In this document: piece by piece, positions 16,381-25,700 of the stretch
How positions within the stretch are numbered: position 1 is the stretch's first letter
How the letters are laid out: every line of letters starts with the position of its first letter
NCBI GenBank assembly: GCA_963843275.1
Contig: CAWJJM010000003.1
Location: forward strand, 62,001 to 126,000
Source: CAWJJM01 sp963843275
GTDB lineage: Bacteria; Acidobacteriota; Thermoanaerobaculia; Multivoradales; JBCCEF01
Length of the DNA stretch: 64,000 bases
Direction: 5' to 3'
Notes under the pieces: generated by a model
What the model was told of the DNA's origin: nothing
Database searches by the model: none
Seen by the model: the letters and a program-made list of their open reading frames with translations, nothing else
Translations under genes and position numbers: made by a program

Positions 16381-18015
16381 TCAGCGCCTTGCCGCGCCCG
16401 CCAGCGCACGGTCCAGGTCGATGCGGAACGCCACCTCTCCTGCGGTCAGCCCATCGCCATCGAGATCCCGTCCTCCCTGCGCGGCTTCAGAGACCTCCAC
16501 GACCAAGGTATCGTCGTCCGCAGCCCAGTCCCCCCAGTCGTCGACCGCGAGGCCGAGATCGAACAGCGAGCTCCCTCGATCCCCGAGTTGGAGGGCGTGC
16601 AGCACCGCGTCGTCTCGATCGCCGTCGCCGTTGAGGTCGACCCGGCCGCTCTCCGAGACCGCGAACACGAAGGCTGAGCGGAGGTTCGCCCTCGGTCGGT
16701 GGTCCGGCGTCGCCAGGCCGAGATTGGTGAGGTCCCCGCTTCGATGGTCGTAGAGGAAGACGACCGTGTCCTGGATGTCCCCGTCCCCGTTCAGGTCCGT
16801 CAGCCCCTGGTCGTGCTCGCTCACGCCCAGGATCACGATCTCCCCGCGCACGGCGAGGACCTCGGCGGCGAGGCCGAGATCGACGACGTCGCCGGTTTCC
16901 GGATCGAACAGATGGGGCACCGATTGGTCGTACATGTCCCCGTCCCCGTTCAGATCGACCGAGAAGTGCTCGTCCCCGATCAGGACCAGATCGCCGGCGA
17001 CGATCCCCGGGAGCGGGAAGGCGTATTGATTGACACCCAGACCGGAGTCCCGGATCTCCCCCGACACCGCATCGAACGCGAAGGCGATGAAGTCGAGCTC
17101 GTCGCCGTCTCCGTTCCGATCGCCGACCGATCCTTCCGAGAGAGAGAACACCGCGTGGGTCGCCTGGAGCCCGATGTGGGCGGCGGGATCGGCGATCTCG
17201 ACGAGGTTCTCCCGATCGGCGTCCCAGATGAACGTCCCAGCGCCCGTGGACCACGCCGCCAGGCGGCCGCTGGCGTCCAAGCGGTAGAGCTGAGCGGACA
17301 CGGGGAACACGTGGAGCCGTTCCGTTCGGTCATCCCAGACGACCACCGCGGAGTCCCAGAGATCTCCATCCCCGTTGTAGTCTGCCTGGTTCGGGAGCTC
17401 GGAGGCCTGGAAGGTGACCAATCCGCTTCCGGCCGCAGCGCTCGGCACCCAGCCGTAGGGCCCGGCGGGAGACACTCCGAGGTTGCGCACTTCGCCGTCG
17501 GGCCTCATCACCTGGACGACCCGGTCGAGGGTGTCTCCGTCGCCGTTGAGATCCCCGCGGCCGCCCTCCGACGTCTGGAAGGTGACGATGCCAGGACCGG
17601 CGACGACGCGGAGGACGTCCATCCCCAGGTCGAGCGGCTTCCGGAAGGGCTTCCTGAGGTATTCGCCGGTCGGGAAGAGGAAGCCGTCGTACGCCGGGAT
17701 CGCTGCCAGGTGGGTCCACTGGACGACGACCGGAGGCGTCGCAGCGTGGGCCTGGATCTCGATCACGACGTCGGACGCGTCGCCATCGCCATTGAGGTCC
17801 TCGCCGCGCTCCCGCACCTGCAGAGCGATCGCTCTCCCACTCACGGCCGGCGGGAAGGTCGTTACGCCGAGGTCGAAGACACCCTTCGCTTCGTGCGACG
17901 GCACGCGAGCAAGGCTGGGCAGCGCCGCCCCGAAGCACATCAGGCAGACCAAAGCCGTCGTGGTCCAGGAGCGTGGGCAGACTGCGGTGCGACGGGGAAG
18001 CGACCGTCTCTTCAT
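16381..18015 (-). CDS. Secreted repeat protein with eight DxNGDGD-type calcium-binding motifs
   Basis: A 544-residue exported protein with an N-terminal signal (to about residue 36). Eight motifs of the form D-L/Y/R-NGDGD-x-x-D occur about every 45-85 residues, near 72, 153, 214, 299, 355, 407, 461 and 519. Each follows a beta-rich segment such as VFSLSEGSVGDR. The motif resembles the calcium loops of dockerin, thrombospondin type 3 and EF-hand-like repeats. Repeats in this order suggest a beta-propeller-like surface protein stabilised by calcium. ATG 18015 is chosen for the signal peptide. A TTG at 18132 with a strong GGAGG site would add 39 residues in the same frame and is a real alternative. 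Confidence 0.75.
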   Translation of the reverse strand: MKRRSLPRRTAVCPRSWTTTALVCLMCFGAALPSLARVPSHEAKGVFDLGVTTFPPAVSGRAIALQVRERGEDLNGDGDASDVVIEIQAHAATPPVVVQWTHLAAIPAYDGFLFPTGEYLRKPFRKPLDLGMDVLRVVAGPGIVTFQTSEGGRGDLNGDGDTLDRVVQVMRPDGEVRNLGVSPAGPYGWVPSAAAGSGLVTFQASELPNQADYNGDGDLWDSAVVVWDDRTERLHVFPVSAQLYRLDASGRLAAWSTGAGTFIWDADRENLVEIADPAAHIGLQATHAVFSLSEGSVGDRNGDGDELDFIAFAFDAVSGEIRDSGLGVNQYAFPLPGIVAGDLVLIGDEHFSVDLNGDGDMYDQSVPHLFDPETGDVVDLGLAAEVLAVRGEIVILGVSEHDQGLTDLNGDGDIQDTVVFLYDHRSGDLTNLGLATPDHRPRANLRSAFVFAVSESGRVDLNGDGDRDDAVLHALQLGDRGSSLFDLGLAVDDWGDWAADDDTLVVEVSEAAQGGRDLDGDGLTAGEVAFRIDLDRALAGAARR

Positions 18016-18291
18016 CGGGAACGGCAGCCCGAGAAGAGGGCCGCGGTCGCCTCGGGACACGGAGGCGGAGACGCGAAGGGGGCGACGGCCGGGGAGCCCG
18101 AGGAGTGAGCTCCGTGTGAGAAGGGCATCCAAGGTGGTCCTCCTATCTCGCCTCCGGATGCCCGGGTGGCACCCGGTGCTCACGCTGTCTGCAGGTTCGG
18201 AAACCGAGCGGTTCGATTGTAGTCGATGTTCTTCAAAGAGACGGCGAGAACCTGCTACAGTTCTTCGTTCGTACCCCGGGAGTGACTGGCC
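18016..18291. other. Divergent promoter region between two secreted-protein genes
   Basis: These 276 bases hold the control signals of two divergent exported-protein genes. A good ribosome site (GGAGG, minus strand, about 18138-18142) precedes a TTG at 18132. On the plus side TACAGT near 18255 may be the -10 box of the propeller-protein gene. The stretch 18190-18260 is more A+T-rich than the surroundings. Confidence 0.4.
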
Positions 18292-19533
18292 ATGCATGCT
18301 TCGGCAGCGTTCCGTGTCTCCGTGGCACTCCTGTGGGGCCTCGCGGCCGCGGCGCCGGCACACGCCAGCTACCTCTACGCGCTCGGCAACAGCACCGGCT
18401 CGAACTTCCTCTACGGATTCCACGTCGAGGCCGACGGCTCGCTGACCGCGCTGCCCGGGTTCCCGGTCCACAACCGCGGCAGCGGCGTGAGCGGGTACTT
18501 CAACCGGACCCTGGCGCTGCGCGAGGGGCCCGGCGGAGCGACGCTCTTCGCGCTCAACCTCGGTTCCGACTCGCTCGCCGCCTATGCCGTCGATCCCCTC
18601 GACGGCTCCGTCTCGCACCTGTCGTACAGCCCGCTGTCCCTCGACGCCGGCTCCGACTGGACGGCCGTCGCGGCGAGCCCGGACGGCCGATTCCTCTTCC
18701 TCGCGCGGGAGGGGAGCGACGGCAACTTCGTGGTCGTCCTGTCGACGGCCGACGCGACGACGGCGCCGACCGTGGTGGAGAGCCATTCCGTCGAGCCGGC
18801 GCGGCCCGGCGACCTGGTCCTCGATGCGGCGGGCGACCACGTCTACGCCGGGGGCCGGGCGCGGCCGTACCTCGCCTCGCTCGGCCTGGAGCCGGACGGG
18901 AGCCTGTCCGATCTCACGGGATCGCCCGTCGACACCGGAATCTCGAGCCACGGCGCCTACGCCGTCGCCGGGGAGCACCTGATCCTGGCGCGCTACGGCG
19001 GCGGCGGCGGGCTGTACGCGCTCCCCTTGACCGCCGGGGCTCCCGGGCCGCCGCCGTACCTCGGGCCGTTTCCCACCGACCCGCCGGCGGCGACGACCGC
19101 CCTGGAGTTCCTCGCTCCCGACCTGCTGGTCGCCAACAGCCGGGAGCAGGACGCCCTGGTGATGTTCCGCGTCGCGTGGCAGCCGACGCTCCAGATCGCC
19201 GAGCTGCCCTCGTCGCCCTACCCGACCGGCGGCGAGTTCCCGGACGCCCTCGCCGTCGCCCGCCCGGAGGCCCTGGTCTTCGCCGGCAACAGTGACACCC
19301 GCAACATCAGCTCCTTCCGCCTCGACCCCACCGCCGGGACGCTGACGCTCCTCGCCGTGCAGCCGGTCAACGCGGTGGCGTCGGCGAAGATCGGGGGCCT
19401 GGTGGTCTACGCGCCGCGGGTCTCGGTGATCGAGATCCCCACCCTCGCCGCGACCGGCCTGCTCGTCCTCCTCGCCGCCCTCGCCGCCCTCGCCACCCAT
19501 ACGCTCCGCCGTCCCAGCTCCCCCCGCTCCTGA
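18292..19533 (+). CDS. Exported beta-propeller protein with IPTL-CTERM-like sorting tail
   Basis: A 413-residue protein with a signal peptide ending near AHASYLYAL. Repeats resemble the 6-phosphogluconolactonase/YVTN beta-propeller (ASPDGRFLFLA, LDAAGDHVYAGG, LEPDGSLSDL). The C-terminus has EIPTLAATG, then a hydrophobic span and an Arg-rich end. That is the layout of the IPTL-CTERM sorting signal, which is handled by an exosortase-type enzyme. No exosortase is visible in this window. The protein is likely anchored to or released at the cell surface. It is divergent from the DxNGDGD repeat gene, and a shared promoter region may link the two. Confidence 0.75.
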   Translation: MHASAAFRVSVALLWGLAAAAPAHASYLYALGNSTGSNFLYGFHVEADGSLTALPGFPVHNRGSGVSGYFNRTLALREGPGGATLFALNLGSDSLAAYAVDPLDGSVSHLSYSPLSLDAGSDWTAVAASPDGRFLFLAREGSDGNFVVVLSTADATTAPTVVESHSVEPARPGDLVLDAAGDHVYAGGRARPYLASLGLEPDGSLSDLTGSPVDTGISSHGAYAVAGEHLILARYGGGGGLYALPLTAGAPGPPPYLGPFPTDPPAATTALEFLAPDLLVANSREQDALVMFRVAWQPTLQIAELPSSPYPTGGEFPDALAVARPEALVFAGNSDTRNISSFRLDPTAGTLTLLAVQPVNAVASAKIGGLVVYAPRVSVIEIPTLAATGLLVLLAALAALATHTLRRPSSPRS

Positions 19534-19550
19534 CCCGCACCGCCGCCGGT

Positions 19551-22500
19551 TCAGCTCCCGGCGCCGGTCTCCACGGGCGCGGCCACCGCGTCGCCCCGGC
19601 CACGCCGGCGCCGCACCGTCGCCGCCAGCACGGTGCCGAGATCCTCGAACAGGGTGTAGGTGACGGGGACCACCAGGAGGGTGAGGAGGGTGGCGGCGGT
19701 GAGGCCGCCGATCAGGGTGAGGCCGAAGCTCTTGTAGGAGAGGCCGATCGAGGAGGGCTGGCCGAAGGTCAGCGGGATCATCCCGACGATGGTGGTCAGG
19801 GCCGTCATCATGATCGGCCGGAAGCGGCGGGTGGCGGCGAGGCGCATCGCCTCGGCGCGCGGGTGGCCCTCCTTGCGGAGGCGGTTGACGTAGTCGATCA
19901 GCACGATGCCGTTGTTCACCACCACGCCGACCAGCAGCACCAGGCCGACGACGCCCAGGAAGTCGATGTCGCGCCCCGCCGCGACGTGCATCCAGACGAC
20001 GCCGATGGCGGCCAGCGGGATGGTGGTGAGGATCGACAGCGGCAGGATGAAGCTCTCGAAGAGGAACCCCATCAGCAGGTAGATGAAGAGGATCGACACC
20101 AGCACCGCGAACTTCATCGACTCCAGGCTCTCGCTGCTGCCGGGGAGCTGCTGGCCGGTGCCGAAGCGGATGCCCTCGGGCAGGTCGATCGAGCCCGCCA
20201 GGGCCACCAGCCGCCGGCGGGTCTCGTCCTCCTTGCCGTCGGCGAGCTCCAGCGTGATGGTGCGGGCGAGCTGCTTGTCCATGCGGCGGATCACCTTGGC
20301 CGACTGCAGCATGCGGCGGTCGGTGATCGAGCCCAGCGAGACCGCCTGTCCGCCGGCGGTGGGGACGGCGAAGCTGTCGAGCTGGCCGAGCTGCTCGCGG
20401 TCCGACTCCTCGAAGCGCACCCGCACGCCGATCTCGTGGCCGTCGCGGTAGAAGCTGGGGAGCTTCTCGCCGCGCAGCGCGTAGCTGACCACCCCGGCGA
20501 CCACGCTCGGGTTGACCTGCTGGCGCTGGGCGCGGTCGCGGTCGACCACCAGGGCCAGCTCGTTGGGAGCGGGGTCGCGGCCGCTGCCCTTGAGGCCGAC
20601 CACGCCGGGGACGCGGAGGAAGACCTTCTCGAGGTCCTCGGCCACCTGCTCGAGCCGGTCCGGGTCCTCGCCGTTCAGTGTGAAGGTGTGGACGGTGCGC
20701 CCGGTCTCCGCCTCGGTCTGGTCCTCCTGGCCGGTCTCGTAGGTGACCCCGGCGCGCTCGGGGAGGGCCGCGATCACCTGCTCGGTGACCTCGCGCGGCG
20801 TGAGGTCGATCCGCGACGGCGTGTAGAACCAGCCCTGGATCTGTCCCCAACCGGTGCGGTGGTGGAAGAAGTAGCCGTCCAGGCCCCACTTCTCCTTGTT
20901 CTTCTCGAGCACCTTCTCGGCGTCGAGGAACCAGGCCTCGGTCTCCTCGAAGGTGTAGTTCGACGGCAGGTCGACGCCGATCTCGAAGCCGGAGCGCTCG
21001 TTCTCGTCCTCCTCGACGAACTTCACCTTGTGGGTGGCGAGCAGCGACATGGTGCCGACGAAGCACACCACCACCGCCAGCACCAGGTCGAGGCGGCGGC
21101 GCAGGAAGAGCGCCAGCAGGTGCTCGTAGCCGTGGTTGAGGCGCCCGAACGTGGCGTCGTAGGCGCGGCGCAGCAGCGCGTTCGAGCGCACGTGCAGGGC
21201 GCGGACGGTGCGGCCGAGCGCCGTGCGGCTGCCGCCGCCGTTGCGCGGCAGCGTCAGGTAGACCGACAGCGGCACGAAGATCAGCGCCACGAAGAGCGAC
21301 GCCACCAGCGACACCGAGATCGGGATCGACAGCCGCAGGAGGAAGAACTGGCCGGTGCCCTCGACCAGGGAGACCGGCAGGAAGACCACCACCGTGGTCA
21401 GGGTCGCCATGACGATGGCGAGCGCGATCTCGCCGGCGCCGTGGATGACCGCCCGGCGGCGCGGCACCCCCTGGCGGTGCAGGCGGAAGATGTTCTCCGC
21501 CACCACGACCGAGTTGTCGACCAGCAGCCCGACGCAGATCATCAGCCCGAGCAGCGACAGGATGTTCAGCGTCTCGCCGGCGAAGTACATCACCGTCAGG
21601 GCGATGACGATCGACAACGGGATCGACAGCGCGATGATCAGCGTCAGCCGCACCCGGCGCAGGAAGAAGAACAGCACGGCGGCCGCCAGCAGGCCGCCCA
21701 CCTTGCCGCTGTCGAGCAGGGTGTCGAGCGACTCGCGGATCACCTTGCCCTGGTCGAAGATCATCTCGAGCTGCAGCGCCGACAGCCGCGGGTTGTGCTG
21801 CATCTCCTCGAGCACGTCGTCGACCCGGTGGCAGACCTCGAGCGTGTTGGCGTCGCCCTCCTTGAGCACCTGCACCGCGATCGCCGGCTTGGAGTTGACG
21901 CGGATGCGGAACTCGCGCTCCGGCTGCTCGTAGCGGATCGTGGCCACGTCGCCCAGGCGGACCGTCGGGGCGATCAGCCGGCGCTCGAGCTCCTCCACGG
22001 TGTCGTAGCGGGCCACCGAGCGCAGCAGCAGCTTCTTGCCGCCCGAGTAGATCTCGCCCGAGGCCAGGGAGAAGTTGTCCGCGGAGAGCTGGCGCGCGAG
22101 CTGGTAGATGTTCAGCCCCGCCGCCTCGGTGCGCTCGCGGTCGAGCTCGATCAGGACCTCCTTGTCGACCAGCCCCAGGGCGTCGACCGAGGCGACCCCG
22201 TCGATACGCTCGAGCCGCGTCACCACCTCGTTCTGGATCAGGTCGTAGGCGTCGCCCACGCCGGGATCGATGAGCACGCCCACCACGGCCACCGGGATGC
22301 CCGAGACGTCGTCCTTGCGCAGGAAGACGCGGTCGGCGTCCTCGGGCAGCCGCGCCCGCGCCCGCTCGATGCGGTCGCGCACCTCGCGGTAGGCGACGTC
22401 CATGTCGGTCGACTGCTTGAAGGAGAGGGCGATGCGGCCGTAGCCGGTGGTGGCGAACGAGCTCTGGCTGTCGAGCCCGCGGACGGTGGAGAGCTCCTCC

Positions 22501-22769
22501 TCGAGCGGCTCGAGGATCTTCTCGAGCACCTCCGGCGCGGGGGCGTCCGACCACGGCACCGAGACCGAGAGGAAGGGCGGGTCGAAGCCGCGCGGGAACA
22601 GCTCGAGCGGGATCGACACCGCCGCCACCGCCCCGACCACCAGGGTGGTGGCGAGCAGCACCAGCACCGTCACCCGCCGGTCGAGGGAAAAGCGCGGCAG
22701 CACCCCCTCCCACCGGCTGTGGGGCGACTCGGCCGGCGCGGCCGGCGGCCGTTCGGGCGCGTCGCTCAC
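19551..22769 (-). CDS. RND-family efflux transporter, second subunit (AcrB-like)
   Basis: A 1072-residue RND transporter of normal length. The first membrane span follows FSLDRRVTVLVLLATT, and the large periplasmic loops and the second membrane bundle (LVSILFIYLLMGFLFES) are in place. Family segments such as IPLSIVIALTVMYFAG and GLLVDNSVVVAENIFR are clear. The helix-4 motif GLLVDNSVVV keeps an acidic residue of the proton relay. The GTG start overlaps the stop of the upstream RND gene by four bases. Two RND genes after one adaptor suggest a heteromeric pump, as in MdtBC-type systems. No outer-membrane factor gene is adjacent. Confidence 0.92.
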   Translation of the reverse strand: MSDAPERPPAAPAESPHSRWEGVLPRFSLDRRVTVLVLLATTLVVGAVAAVSIPLELFPRGFDPPFLSVSVPWSDAPAPEVLEKILEPLEEELSTVRGLDSQSSFATTGYGRIALSFKQSTDMDVAYREVRDRIERARARLPEDADRVFLRKDDVSGIPVAVVGVLIDPGVGDAYDLIQNEVVTRLERIDGVASVDALGLVDKEVLIELDRERTEAAGLNIYQLARQLSADNFSLASGEIYSGGKKLLLRSVARYDTVEELERRLIAPTVRLGDVATIRYEQPEREFRIRVNSKPAIAVQVLKEGDANTLEVCHRVDDVLEEMQHNPRLSALQLEMIFDQGKVIRESLDTLLDSGKVGGLLAAAVLFFFLRRVRLTLIIALSIPLSIVIALTVMYFAGETLNILSLLGLMICVGLLVDNSVVVAENIFRLHRQGVPRRRAVIHGAGEIALAIVMATLTTVVVFLPVSLVEGTGQFFLLRLSIPISVSLVASLFVALIFVPLSVYLTLPRNGGGSRTALGRTVRALHVRSNALLRRAYDATFGRLNHGYEHLLALFLRRRLDLVLAVVVCFVGTMSLLATHKVKFVEEDENERSGFEIGVDLPSNYTFEETEAWFLDAEKVLEKNKEKWGLDGYFFHHRTGWGQIQGWFYTPSRIDLTPREVTEQVIAALPERAGVTYETGQEDQTEAETGRTVHTFTLNGEDPDRLEQVAEDLEKVFLRVPGVVGLKGSGRDPAPNELALVVDRDRAQRQQVNPSVVAGVVSYALRGEKLPSFYRDGHEIGVRVRFEESDREQLGQLDSFAVPTAGGQAVSLGSITDRRMLQSAKVIRRMDKQLARTITLELADGKEDETRRRLVALAGSIDLPEGIRFGTGQQLPGSSESLESMKFAVLVSILFIYLLMGFLFESFILPLSILTTIPLAAIGVVWMHVAAGRDIDFLGVVGLVLLVGVVVNNGIVLIDYVNRLRKEGHPRAEAMRLAATRRFRPIMMTALTTIVGMIPLTFGQPSSIGLSYKSFGLTLIGGLTAATLLTLLVVPVTYTLFEDLGTVLAATVRRRRGRGDAVAAPVETGAGS

Positions 22770-25700
22770 GGGGCCGCGGCCTCCGGGTCGGCGAGCAGCA
22801 GGGTGTCGTCGCCGCCCTCGTCGTCGGCCACCGCGGCACCGAACAGGCGGTCGCGGGCTCCGTCGACCAGCGAGTAGATCACCGGGATCACCACCAGGGT
22901 CAGCGCGGTCGAGGTGATCAGGCCGCTGATCACCGCCACCGCCATCGGCGTGCGCAGCTCGGCGCCGTCGCCGAGGCCGAGCGCCATCGGCAGCAGGCCG
23001 AGCACGGTCGTGGCGGTGGTCATCAGGATCGGGCGCAGCCGCACCGAGCCCGCGGTGACCAGGGCCTCCTCGCGGGCCAGGCCGCGGGCGCGCAGGGTGT
23101 TGACGTAGTCGACCAGCACGATGGCGTTGTTCACCACGATGCCGGCCAGCATGATCATCCCGAGGAAGACGACGATCGACAGCGAGATGCCCAGCGCCCA
23201 GAGCGCCACCAGCGTGCCGAAGAAGGCGAGCGGGATGGTGAACATGATGACGAAGGGCTGCAACAGCGACTCGAACTGGGCCGCCATGATCACGTAGACC
23301 AGGAAGATCGACAGCGCCAGGGCCAGGTAGAGGCTGCCGCGGCTCCGCTCCCACTCCTCGTTCTGCCCGGCGACGAAGTAGGTCATGTCCGCCGGCCAGT
23401 CGATGGTCGCCGACAGCTTGCGGTCGATCGCCGCCACCGCCTCGCCGAGCGAGCCCGAGCCCAGGTTGGCGGACACCACCGCCACCCGCTGGCCGTCGAT
23501 GCGGCGCACCTCGCTGGGCCCCTCGCCCAAGCGCACGGCGGCGACCGCCGACAGCGGGATGGGCCGGTCGCCGCCGGGGTTGACCACCAGGTCGCGCACG
23601 TCCTCGACCGACTCGCGGTCCGGCCCCGCCAGGCGGACGATGATCGGGATGCGGCGGTCGCGCAGGTTGTACTTGGTCGCCTCGTAGCCCTTGACCTGGT
23701 CGCGCACCTGCTCGGCGACGGCGCGCAGGTCGAGACCGTAGCGGGCGAGCAGGTCGCGGTCGTAGACGATCTCCACCTCCGGCGCCCCCGACACCAGCGA
23801 CGACTCGACGTCGGCGAGCTGCGGCAGCGACGCCATCGCGGCGCGCACCCGGTCGCCGTAGGTCTTCAGGCGGGCGAGGTCCTCGCCGTGCACCTCGACC
23901 TCGATCGGCGTGCGGGTCGAGAACAGCACCGGGCGGGTGACCCGGGCGTCGACGTCGGGCACCGCCGCCAGGCGGCGGCGGATGCGGTCGACCACCCCGT
24001 CCTCGACCCGCGGGTCGGTGTCGTCGAGCAGCAGCTTGAACCGCGCGCTGTGCTCGCCCTCGTCCGAGCGCCGCGAGTTGGCGGCGTCGAAGCCGACCGA
24101 GACGATGAGGCTGCGGATGTGCTCGCGCTCGGCGAGGATGGCCCGCTCGACCGGCTCGAGGATGCGGTCGGTCTCCTCGATCGGGGTGCCCACCGGCAGC
24201 GCCACCTCGAAGGTCAGCTCGCCCTGGTGGACCTCGGGGAGGAGCTCGGAGCCGAGGTGGCCCGCCGCCAGCCAGGTGACCGCGAACACCGCCAGGGTCA
24301 GCGCCAGGACCGCCACCGGCCGCGCCAGGGCCGCCCGGATCACCCGCGGGTAGGCGGTCTGGACGGCGGCGAGGAAGCGGCCGGTCAGCCGCAGCGGCAG
24401 CCCGGGGAGGCGGAGCAGGGCGCGCCCCCAACCGCGGCCGCCCAGCCGCCGCCCGGCCCCGCGGCCGGCGGCCGTCAGCCCGCGGACCAGGGCGACGCCG
24501 AGGCCGACGACGCTGAGCAGCAGCCGCCCGGCCACCTCGAGGACGGCCGAGACGAGGCCGCGGAGCCCCACGTAGAGGGCACCGGCCAGGGCCGGCAGGA
24601 AGCGGACGGCGAGCCCCGCCGCACCGGCCGCCGAGCGCCGCCGCCGCCACGGGGCGAGCGCCCAGCGCCCGACCCGCCGGGCGTCGCGACCGGTGAAGCC
24701 GGCGGTCAGCGGCAGCAGGGCGGCGCGGACGAGCGCGAAGGGCAGGCGCAGGGCGATCCGGGCGCGGCGCCGGCCGCGCCGCCACAGCCGGCGGTGCAGC
24801 CGCCAGGTGTGGCGCAGGTCGGCGGTCGCGGGCAGACCGTGCAGGCGGGCGGGGGCGCGCCGGAAGGTCATCCGGCGGCTGGCCAGCATGGGGATGAAGA
24901 AGACCGCCACCGCCAGCGACGCGAGCAGCGAGACGACCACCGCCAGGCCGAGGTCGCCGAAGGCCTGGCCGGCGACGCCCTCGACGAAGACCATGGGGAA
25001 GAAGACCGCGATCGAGGTCAGGGTCGAAGCGATCACCGCGCCGCGCACCTCCTCGGTGCCGCGCACCGCCGCCGCCACCAGCCCGTCGCCCTCCTCCTGG
25101 CAGCGGAAGATCGACTCGAGGACGACGATCGACGAGTCGACCAGCATGCCGATCCCGAGGGCCAGGCCGCCGAGCGACATGATGTTCAGCGAGACCCCGG
25201 CGAGGTGGAGCGGCGCGAAGGTGATGAAGAGCGACACCGGGATGGACACGGCGACGATCGCCGTGGTGCGGAAGTTGCGCAGGAAGAGATAGAGCACCAG
25301 CACGGCGAGCAGGCCGCCGTAGACCGCGGCGTCGACCACCGACCGGATGGAGTCCTGGATGAACAGCGAGCGGTCGGCCACCACCTGGATGCGCGCGCCC
25401 TCGCCCCGGTAGAGCTCGGCGGCGAGGCCGGGCGGCGGCCCGCCGGGGCCGCCGCGCCGGGCCTTCGCCTTCGGCCCTGCGGGGGTCGCCGCCGCCGCCG
25501 CGGCCGCGGCCTCGATCTTCTCCGGGTCGGTCTCGCCGAGGCGCTCGCGCACCCGCCGGGCCAGCGCCACGATGTTGGCGTCGGCCTCCTTGAAGATGTC
25601 GATCTCGACGCTCTCGCCGCCGTCGGTGCGGGTCAGGAGCTCGCGGTCCTTGTGGCCGCGCACCACCCGGCCGAGGTCGCGCACCCGCACGTCGCGCCCG

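Noticed and set aside
16381..22839. A single open frame of more than 2100 codons on the minus strand
   Set aside because: It joins the repeat-protein gene with an antisense or out-of-frame reading of the RND region; only the first part (16381-18015) has signal peptide and motifs.
19863..22877. A 1004-codon plus-strand frame opposite the RND gene
   Set aside because: It is His/Gln/Asp-rich mirror sequence of the RND gene, with no domain.
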